Below, piece after piece: positions 46,295-52,607 of a stretch of DNA of 64,000 nt. The position numbers were made by a program, and so were the translations under genes. Each line of letters starts with the position of its first letter. The first letter of the stretch is position 1. Below the pieces are notes generated by a model that saw only the letters and a list, made by a program, of their open reading frames with translations, was not told where the DNA came from and did not search any database. This stretch comes from Streptomyces sp. NBC_01224 (lineage in GTDB: Bacteria; Actinomycetota; Actinomycetes; Streptomycetales; Streptomycetaceae): assembly GCF_036002945.1 (NCBI RefSeq), contig NZ_CP108529.1, forward strand, positions 2,976,001 through 3,040,000, given 5' to 3'.

Positions 46295-46792
46295 CTAGTC
46301 GATGCTGTAGTACGTAGAGCAGGTGTAGGCGAGACCCGCAGTGAGGTGGGCGTTAGAGGTGGCGTTGGCCGGAGCTGAAACCTTCTTCGTGCCGCTAGCG
46401 ATCTTCACCGTGGACGCGTGGCTCTTCGTGAAATGGTAGTAGTTCGAGTAGCAGTACTTATTGAATACCCCGGTGCTGACTTCTGTGGTGTACCAGCCGT
46501 AACACCAGTTGCCGCCACTGGCAGGGACGCAGGCCTCCGACAGCGGGCTAACGGAGCCGGCCGCAGCGTCCATCTTGATCGTCACCACACCCCACTCAGA
46601 GGGGTTACCCAGCTCTGCGGGCGGCTGGGTGCCGTCCCCACGGTGGTGGACGGTGACGGTGGCTCCGGGGGTGCTGGCGATTGCAGACGCGCTGAGCTGA
46701 GAACTGTCCGCGGTGGCCGGCGCCACGAGGCCGCCAACAGCCAGAGCTGCGCCGGCGATGGTGAAAGCGACGGATCTACCGGTGATCTTCAT
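46295..46792 (-). CDS. lactococcin 972-family bacteriocin precursor
   Basis: This is a secreted protein of 165 residues. A Sec signal peptide (MKITGRSVAFTIAGAALAVGG, ending near PATADS) is followed by an 80-residue linker and a C-terminal domain. That domain shows the lactococcin 972 pattern: GGNWCYGW, then YSNYYH, KSHASTVKIASG and a final TYYSI. Four cysteines in the mature part (EAC, NWC, KYC, YTC) could form disulfides, unlike lactococcin 972 itself. That family kills by binding lipid II at the division septum. The start is set at the ATG at 46792 because GGGAGGGG lies eight bases upstream and the signal peptide begins there. Confidence 0.8.
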   Translation of the reverse strand: MKITGRSVAFTIAGAALAVGGLVAPATADSSQLSASAIASTPGATVTVHHRGDGTQPPAELGNPSEWGVVTIKMDAAAGSVSPLSEACVPASGGNWCYGWYTTEVSTGVFNKYCYSNYYHFTKSHASTVKIASGTKKVSAPANATSNAHLTAGLAYTCSTYYSID

Positions 46793-47029
46793 GAAGCCCC
46801 TCCCAGTGATTCCCCGTGTGGGAACCGGGAGGATCATCGAATGGCATATGCCTGGCTGTAAAGCGAAGTGGAACCAGTTGACTGAAAACCCGTCTGTCTG
46901 ATCTGTGGGCCTTGTCTGGATATTTCTGCATCCTGGAACGTCTGATTTGCTCTGCATTGCGGCAATGTCTCACTGTGGGTCACTGATCTTGGCGCCGTCA
47001 CCCATAGTTGTGGCCGGTGACTGATAAGT

Positions 47030-47248
47030 ACTCCGAGCGCCGGGCGGCGGGAAGTCGCGTGGGAGCAGCTCCCACTGACAACCCGTTCGCCCCTGATAGA
47101 GCAGCGCGTTGACGATCTCCCGAATTGCGTACCGGCCCTGATGGCCGCTGACCGAGGGATGCGCGGCCTTCCACGCGACGATCACCGGCTCTACCAGCGC
47201 CCACTGCTCGTCGCTCAGATCGGTCTTGTAGGGCGTGCGCTCGCTCAC
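47030..47248 (-). pseudogene. IS5-family transposase, N-terminal remnant
   Basis: From the GTG at 47248 the frame reads VSERTPYKTDLSDEQWALVEP and continues through RYAIREIVNALLYQGRTGCQWELLPRDFPPP. That is the N-terminal DUF4096-type domain of IS5-group transposases. Similarity stops after PPP near 47040; the DDE part is absent. It is a deletion remnant lying between the bacteriocin gene and IS630 copy 2. Confidence 0.8.
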
Positions 47249-47375
47249 GGTGCCCAGCCCAACATGCCCATGGCCGCCGACCGACCGGGATGCCGCACCG
47301 CCACACATTCAGGTGACGACAAAACTCCTATGCACTCACATACCGCCCTCTTACAGCCGCTCTTGTCGAGGGTCA

Positions 47376-47471
47376 GCGTCCGCAACGTCCACACGCCTCG
47401 ATCCTTAAGAGCCGTCCTGACCTGCGGTGATGCTCTTAAGAGGGAGTGGATCTTGCGGACGCTGCGGACGC
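47376..47471. repeat. GCGTCCGCA iteron module B, left part
   Basis: GCGTCCGCA lies at 47376-47384 and inverted at 47454-47462 and 47463-47471. Between them CTTAAGAGC (47404) and GCTCTTAAG (47432) form a hairpin. The module is cut from its right part (50188-50270) by IS630 copy 2 and an IS701-type element inserted at 47476. Confidence 0.6.
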
Positions 47472-47477
47472 TAGCTA

Positions 47478-48631
47478 GTGTCCTGCGCCGGAGATCCATC
47501 GTTAGTTCCTGTATGAGTGTTTCTGCGGGTGTGCCCGCACCGCGTCGTGGTCCGAAGCTGGAACCGTTGTTGTTGTCCGTTGACGAGCGTGCGGTGCTGG
47601 AGCGTTGGGCCCGGCGGGCGACGTCTGCGCAGGCGGTGGCGTTACAGGCGCGGATCGTGCTGGCGTGTGCAGGCCCTGACGTTCCGCCGATTGTTGTGGT
47701 GGCGCGGGATCTTCGGGTAGCGGCGGATACGGTCCGCAAGTGGCGTCGGCGGTTCCTGGCCGCCCGGCTGGACGGGTTGATGGACGAGCCCCGGCCGGGT
47801 CGACCGCCCACCATCAGCGTCGACCAGGTAGAGGCCGTCGTGGTCAGCACGTTGGAGGAGATGCCGAAGAACGCCACGCACTGGTCGCGCAAGTCGATGG
47901 CCGACCGCAGCGGGCTGTCGAAGTCGACCGTGGGCCGAATCTGGCGCAAGTTCCATCTCAAGCCTCATCTGACGGACACCTTCAAACTGTCGGCGGACCC
48001 CTTGTTCGTGGAGAAGGTCCACGACGTGGTCGGGCTGTACTTCAATCCGCCCGAAGGGGCGGTGGTGCTGTCGGTGGACGAGAAGTCGCAGATCCAGGCG
48101 CTGGACCGGTCTCAGCCGGTACTGCCGATGATGCCGGGCATGCCCGAGCGTCGCACCCACGACTACGTCCGCAACGGTCTGACCACCCTCTTCGCGGCCT
48201 TCGACGTCGCGACCGGCGAAGTCATCACCTCGCTGCACCGTCGGCACCGGGCAGCGGAGTTCAAGAAGTTCCTCATCAAGATCGAAAAGGAGGTTCCCGG
48301 GCACCTCCAGGTCCACCTGATCTGCGATAACTACGGCACCCACAAGACGCCCGCCATCAAGGCATGGCTGGCCAAACACCCCCGATTCCACCTGCACTTC
48401 ACCCCTACCAGTTCGTCCTGGATCAACCAGGTGGAGAGGTGGTTCGGCTTCCTCGCCGACCAGAAGATCCGCCGCGGCTCCCACAAAAGCGTGCGTTCCC
48501 TGGAAGCCGACATCCGTGCATGGGTAAAGGAGTGGAACGAAAACCCAACACCATTCATCTGGACCAAGACGGCCGAGGAGATCCTCGACTCCCTCGCCCG
48601 CTTCTGCCGACGGATCTCCGGCGCAGGACAC
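47478..48631 (+). mobile_element. IS630-family insertion sequence, copy 2
   Basis: This element is 1,154 bp long with perfect 19-bp inverted repeats (GTGTCCTGCGCCGGAGATC) and TA on both sides (47476-47477, 48632-48633). It has the same length as copy 1. Its right end forms the CTAG into which the next IS is inserted. Confidence 0.9.
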
Positions 48632-48634
48632 TAG
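47513..48634 (+). CDS. IS630-family DDE transposase, copy 2
   Basis: This is a 373-residue near twin of the transposase at 42001. The helix-turn-helix region and the DDE residues D189, D272 and E308 are intact, so it should be active. As in copy 1 the TAG stop uses the TA of the target duplication. The few differences from copy 1 include Q46 for R46 and H170 for Y170. The perfect inverted repeats suggest that this is the more recent or parental copy. Confidence 0.95.
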   Translation: MSVSAGVPAPRRGPKLEPLLLSVDERAVLERWARRATSAQAVALQARIVLACAGPDVPPIVVVARDLRVAADTVRKWRRRFLAARLDGLMDEPRPGRPPTISVDQVEAVVVSTLEEMPKNATHWSRKSMADRSGLSKSTVGRIWRKFHLKPHLTDTFKLSADPLFVEKVHDVVGLYFNPPEGAVVLSVDEKSQIQALDRSQPVLPMMPGMPERRTHDYVRNGLTTLFAAFDVATGEVITSLHRRHRAAEFKKFLIKIEKEVPGHLQVHLICDNYGTHKTPAIKAWLAKHPRFHLHFTPTSSSWINQVERWFGFLADQKIRRGSHKSVRSLEADIRAWVKEWNENPTPFIWTKTAEEILDSLARFCRRISGAGH

Positions 48635-50161
48635 CGGTGGTTTGTTGACTGCGGGTCAGGGCCGTAGTAGGCCGGTAGCAGAGGAACGTTGCCTCGCCGC
48701 CTGGGGGCTTGTGATGACCCGTCGTCTGCCGTGTCCGCCCGCACCGGGCCCGCTGGAAGCCTACACCGCACGCTTCGATGACCTGTTCTCCACACTGGCA
48801 CAGCGCCGTGGGTTCCGCGAGTACCTGACCGGGCTACTGTTGCCGCGGAACCGCAACAAGACGCTGACCTGCCTGGCCGGCACCGAACCCGTCGTCGGGG
48901 CCCAGCACCCCTCGGTGCAGCGGCTGCAGTTCTTCCTGTCCGAATCGACCTGGGACCACGAGCAGGTCAACGCCCGCCGGGTGGAACTGCTGCTGGCCGA
49001 CCCCGCGACCGCGCCGCACCCGGGCGGGGTGCTGGTGATCGATGACTCCGGGGACCGTAAGGACGGGAAGGCGACCGCGCACATCGGACGGCAGTGGCTG
49101 GGCCGGCTGGGCAAGACCGACAACGGCATCGTCACCGTGACCACCTGCTGGGCCGATGAGAACCTCTACTACCCGCTGCACGCCGTGCCCTACAGCCCCG
49201 CCCATCACTTCCCCAAGGGCAAGAGCGACCCCGGCTTCCGCACCAAGCTGCAGATCGCCGCAGAGCTGGCCCGCACCGCGAAGACTGCCGGGGTGGGCTT
49301 CCGGGCCGTGGCCGCCGACTGCGCCTACGGCGACCAGGACAGCTTCCGCAGACAACTCGCCTCGGCAGGGCTACCGTTCGTCATGGACCTCAAACCGAGC
49401 CACGGCACCTGGGCCTACGGCAAGGACGCCTACACTCCCGTCGATGCCGCCCGCGCCTTGACCTGGACGGACCCCGAGCATCCGGGTGACTGGACCGCCG
49501 TCGAGCGAACCTTCCGTGACGGGCACACCGAGACCTGGTGGGCCGCCGACGCCCGCCTCGGCTGGTGGGGACCCGACGGGAACGTCCGCCTGGTCGTGGC
49601 CACCACCGACCCGGCCACGCTGCCCCCGCAAGCCACCTGGTACCTGGCCACCGACCTGCCCCGCCCCGGCGGCCCCCGCGAGGCCGACAGCCCCGAACCG
49701 GCCGCCGGGCTGCACGAAGTCGTCCGGATCTACGGCATCCGACACTGGATCGAGCAGAGCTACAAACAGGTCAAGGGCGAACTCGGGTGGGCCGACTTCC
49801 AAGTCCGTTCCGACACCGCCATCCGCCGCCACCAGACCCTGGTCACCTGCGCCTTCTCGTTCTGTTGGGACGCCTGGTTCAGTCCACCACCCGAGGTTTC
49901 GCCCGAAACAGCACCACCGGAGCCGCCCGAAGAACCGGGCCGGCCCGAGAGGGGGACCAACCAGACCCCACCAGCCCCACACGGCCACCTGGCCCAAGGC
50001 GATACGCGCCGTCCGGGCCTGGCTCGACCCCTGGACCAGCCTCCAACGATGCTGGCGAGCCTGGACGAATGCACCCCCACCACCCGAACTCCAAGCCCTG
50101 ATCAACGCCGTCGGCGCAGGCCACCCGCTTGACCTCTACTCCCCGGCTTAACAAACCACCG
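48635..50161 (+). mobile_element. IS701-type insertion sequence A
   Basis: This element is 1,527 bp long. Inverted repeats are CGGTGGTTTGTTGA and the complement of CGGTGGTTTGTTAA (13 of 14). It is flanked by CTAG direct repeats (48631-48634, 50162-50165), the YTAR-type 4-bp duplication known for IS701. It was inserted into the right junction of IS630 copy 2, so it arrived later. Confidence 0.88.
48714..50132 (+). CDS. IS701-family transposase A, probably frameshifted near the C terminus
   Basis: The DDE-type transposase core is present: LVIDDSGDRKDGKATAHIG (first Asp region), FRAVAADCAYGD (second Asp) and RIYGIRHWIEQSYKQVKGELGWADF (Glu region, near residue 350). After FSFCWDAWF the sequence in this frame becomes a Pro/Arg-rich tail that ends at 50132. 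The expected tail (WPKAIRAVRAWLDPW, LQRCWRAWTNAPPPPELQALI) is in the +1 frame and ends at 50151 in the right inverted repeat. I infer a one-base indel between about 49920 and 49995. Activity is doubtful. Confidence 0.85.
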   Translation: MTRRLPCPPAPGPLEAYTARFDDLFSTLAQRRGFREYLTGLLLPRNRNKTLTCLAGTEPVVGAQHPSVQRLQFFLSESTWDHEQVNARRVELLLADPATAPHPGGVLVIDDSGDRKDGKATAHIGRQWLGRLGKTDNGIVTVTTCWADENLYYPLHAVPYSPAHHFPKGKSDPGFRTKLQIAAELARTAKTAGVGFRAVAADCAYGDQDSFRRQLASAGLPFVMDLKPSHGTWAYGKDAYTPVDAARALTWTDPEHPGDWTAVERTFRDGHTETWWAADARLGWWGPDGNVRLVVATTDPATLPPQATWYLATDLPRPGGPREADSPEPAAGLHEVVRIYGIRHWIEQSYKQVKGELGWADFQVRSDTAIRRHQTLVTCAFSFCWDAWFSPPPEVSPETAPPEPPEEPGRPERGTNQTPPAPHGHLAQGDTRRPGLARPLDQPPTMLASLDECTPTTRTPSPDQRRRRRPPA

Positions 50162-50187
50162 CTAGTGGACGCTATACATTTTGTTTA

Positions 50188-50270
50188 GCGTCCGCAGTGT
50201 CTGCGCAGGTCAGAGCATATGCAAGCGCGAGTGTGGACACTGCGGACGCTGTTTTCTCTCAACTCTCTAG
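50188..50270. repeat. GCGTCCGCA iteron module B, right part
   Basis: GCGTCCGCA is at 50188-50196 and inverted at 50241-50249. The module closes with TCAACTCTCTAG (50259-50270), the complement of the CTAGAGAGTTGA that opens module A. GCAGGTCAG at 50205-50213 also matches module A (38753-38761). Confidence 0.6.
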
Positions 50271-51714
50271 TAGGGCTTTGTTAGGTCCTGTGGTGGGGTT
50301 CGGGGGTTGGTGCGGGTTGGCCGCATATCGAGCAGGCGCCGGTCCAGGTGGCCAGGAGGGCCTGGAGTTCGCGGAGGACCGCGTAGAGGGTCAGGCCGGC
50401 GCAGGGGCTTTTGGGTCGAGTCTGAGCAGGGTGCAGAAGGCCTGGGCGAGGGAGGCGAGGGTGACGTGGCGGTGCCAGCCGAGGTAGTTGCGGCCCTCGA
50501 AGTGGTCCAGGCCGAGGCCGTCCTTGAGCTCGCGGTAGTCGTGTTCAACTCTCCAGCGGATCTTGGCGATTCGCACCAGCTCGCGCAGTGGGATGTCGGC
50601 GGGCAGCGTCGAGAGCCAGTAGTCGGTGGGCTCGGCAGAGTCGGGAGGCCACTCGACGAGCAGCCAGCATTCGGGCAGGGAGCCGTCGGCGGCGCGGCGG
50701 ATGGACCGGTTGGCCGGGCGGACCCGTAGGGCCAGGAATTGCGAGCGCATCTCGGCCCGTGGGTTGTGCTTGGTGGCCTTGCTGCCCTGACGCCAGGTAA
50801 CGGTGCGGGTGGCCGCTTGCCCGGCGGCCAGGGCCAGCACGCGCAGGGTGGTGTGCGGCTGGGGGTAGGCGGACACGGGAGGGCGGCCCTGCCCGGAGTA
50901 CGGCGGACGCTCGGGCGTGGCGTCGCCCGGGTGCGCGGTCGTGGTGGCCTTGACCGCGACCGCGTAGGTCAGGCCTCGTTCGGTCAGACCCTCTCGAAAG
51001 CCCGTGGCGTCGCCGTATCCGGCATCGGCGACGACCGGCAGGCCCGGCAACTCCCAGTCCCCGCGAACCTCGTCGAGCATGTCCAGGGCCAGGCGCCACT
51101 TCTCCCGGTGGCGAGCAGTCTCGGGGATGCCGGCCTTGGCGCGGCGCCGGCGGATCGCCGAAGCCAGCAGCGCGTCCTCGGTATGTTTGGTGTCGTCCCA
51201 GCCCTCGGGCAGGAACAGACGCCAGTCGACGGCCGAGGAGGCGCGGTCGCTGACCAGGTTCACACTGACCCCGATCTGGCAGTTGCCCCGCTTGCCCAGC
51301 GCGCCGCAGTACATCCGCGCCACCCCTGGCGAGTCGTAGCCGTCCTTGGGGAAGCCGACATCGTCAATCGCGTACGCCTCGGGCGAGATGTGCGCCGCGG
51401 CCCAACGGGCCAGCCGCTCACGGACCTTGGCGTAGTCCCAGGTGGAGGAGGACACGAACTGCTGGAGCTGCTGGTGGTCCACGCCCAGGCGCTCGGCCAT
51501 CGGCTGCATCGACTTGCGCTTGCCGTCCAGCATCAGCCCGCGCAGGTACAACTCACCCTTGGCCCGCTGGTCCCGACGCGCCAACGAGCCCAGCATCTCG
51601 GCCGCGAACGCCTCCAGACGCGGACGGACCTCTTCCATCTCCTCAGGAGTCACAACTGAAAGAAGATCACAATCTATCCAACGAGGATCACTTGGGGTAC
51701 CTAACAAAGCCCTA
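50271..51714 (-). mobile_element. IS701-type insertion sequence B
   Basis: This element is 1,444 bp long with perfect 16-bp inverted repeats TAGGGCTTTGTTAGGT. It is flanked by CTAG direct repeats (50267-50270, 51715-51718). Transposase is on the minus strand. It is unrelated in end sequence to IS701 A. Confidence 0.9.
50391..51653 (-). CDS. IS701-family transposase B, C terminus lost by a frameshift
   Basis: This DDE transposase has 420 residues. It begins at the GTG at 51653 (VTPEEMEEVRPRLEAFAAEM) and shows YAIDDVGFPKDG (first Asp region), LPVVADAGYGD (second Asp) and RIAKIRWRVEHDYRELKDGLGLDHFEGR (Glu region), all family-typical. It ends early after LDPKAPAPA. The expected tail (GLTLYAVLRELQALLATWTG, ACSICGQPAP) continues in the next frame to 50284. 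One missing G in CCGGCCTGA explains this, removing about 40 residues with a CxxC pair. Confidence 0.88.
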   Translation of the reverse strand: MTPEEMEEVRPRLEAFAAEMLGSLARRDQRAKGELYLRGLMLDGKRKSMQPMAERLGVDHQQLQQFVSSSTWDYAKVRERLARWAAAHISPEAYAIDDVGFPKDGYDSPGVARMYCGALGKRGNCQIGVSVNLVSDRASSAVDWRLFLPEGWDDTKHTEDALLASAIRRRRAKAGIPETARHREKWRLALDMLDEVRGDWELPGLPVVADAGYGDATGFREGLTERGLTYAVAVKATTTAHPGDATPERPPYSGQGRPPVSAYPQPHTTLRVLALAAGQAATRTVTWRQGSKATKHNPRAEMRSQFLALRVRPANRSIRRAADGSLPECWLLVEWPPDSAEPTDYWLSTLPADIPLRELVRIAKIRWRVEHDYRELKDGLGLDHFEGRNYLGWHRHVTLASLAQAFCTLLRLDPKAPAPA

Positions 51715-51904
51715 CTAGTAAGAGGTGCAGTGAGAGCTAAGCGGAATGGCCACCCCGCCCCTGAAATGCCTCGGTGAGCCACCCAGGAAGGGGCGAGGCC
51801 GGATGACCTCAAGCACCAATGCCCTCCGCTGCTCCATCGTGGCTCTGGACGGCATTTCAGGGGGGCGCCGGGCTCGCGGGGGAGGAAGAACCCCGGCCGC
51901 TCGC

Positions 51905-51956
51905 ACAAGCAAGAGGAGCACCCTGGCGGCGGCGGGGGCGTGCTCCTCTTGCTTGT
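51905..51956. terminator. strong hairpin, probable terminator
   Basis: ACAAGCAAGAGGAGCAC and its exact complement give a 17-bp stem around an 18-base GC-rich loop. No run of T follows, as is normal in Streptomyces. Confidence 0.55.
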
Positions 51957-52382
51957 TCGAGCGGGGAGGAGACCACGGCCATCAAGCGGGTGGTCTCTTC
52001 GCCTTCCAGGGCGCCGAGCAGAGAGCACCGGGGTGCCGGCACCGGCCGATGGTCGGACCGGCCTGCTGGCGCGGTTACCTTCCGTGCTCCTGGCTACTGC
52101 CTACTGGCTAGTGGCTACTGCCCAATGCCCTGTTGAAAGGGCCTGCGTGGGCGGTAGCGGCCCGTTCTACTGGCTAGTGGCAAGTTGGCAGTAGCCACTA
52201 GCCAGTAGCTGTGTGTGTCCGTGTGGGGTGGCCGTGCGGGTCGAAGCGTGGTCGAGCGAGGCACCAGGCAACCGCCCGCGCTCCCACGCCTTCCCGCGGG
52301 CGCCGGACAACTCTGGGAGCTCCCAGCATGGGCGGCCAAGAGTCGTCCGCCCGGAGGGCGGCCCGTACAGCTCTTTCCTACG

Positions 52383-52500
52383 CGCTTGTCGCTTGTCTTG
52401 TCGCTCGTCGCGAATGACGCCGTTCGCATCCTCATGGGCGCGGAAACCACGCCTGACCTGCGTGCTGACAAGCGACAAGACAAGCGACAAGCGACAAGCG
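52383..52500. repeat. heptad repeats (GCTTGTC / GACAAGC) as a long inverted pair
   Basis: The left block (52383-52405) and right block (52471-52493) are perfect complements over 23 bases and each consists of GCTTGTC-type heptads; one more GACAAGC unit follows to 52500. The spacer is 65 bases. The block lies about 140 bases from the attR core. Confidence 0.65.
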
Positions 52501-52526
52501 GGACGCCGATCCGCCCCTCGACGGCC

Positions 52527-52545
52527 GGGCCGTCTGTGGGCCGTC
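52527..52545 (+). repeat. arm-type repeat, right copy
   Basis: This is an exact direct copy of the 19-base sequence at 36739-36757, lying 94 bases from the attR core; the left copy lies 75 bases from the attL core. Confidence 0.55.
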
Positions 52546-52607
52546 CGAGGGCGGCCCACAGTCACCAACGTTCACCAACGCTGACCGCTGCTTTGCAGGT
52601 CAGACGC

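Larger units (their letters stand above)
51719..52607. repeat. 889-base gene-free right arm full of hairpins and repeats
   Basis: I see no gene here. Structures are: CCCCTGAAATGCC (51758-51770) with its complement at 51851-51863; a perfect 17-bp hairpin at 51905-51956; GAGACCAC/GTGGTCTC at 51969-51998. CTACTGGCTAGTGGC occurs at 52101-52115 and 52167-52181, and inverted at 52194-52208. A perfect 23-bp inverted pair of GCTTGTC heptads lies at 52383-52405 and 52471-52493. A 9-bp hairpin is at 52534-52561. This is the attR-side arm of the element. Confidence 0.65.

Noticed and set aside
51719..52028. N-terminal extension of the IS701 B transposase frame
   Set aside because: The frame stays open beyond the IS end, but family homology begins at the GTG at 51653 and the inverted repeat at 51699-51714 marks the element border.
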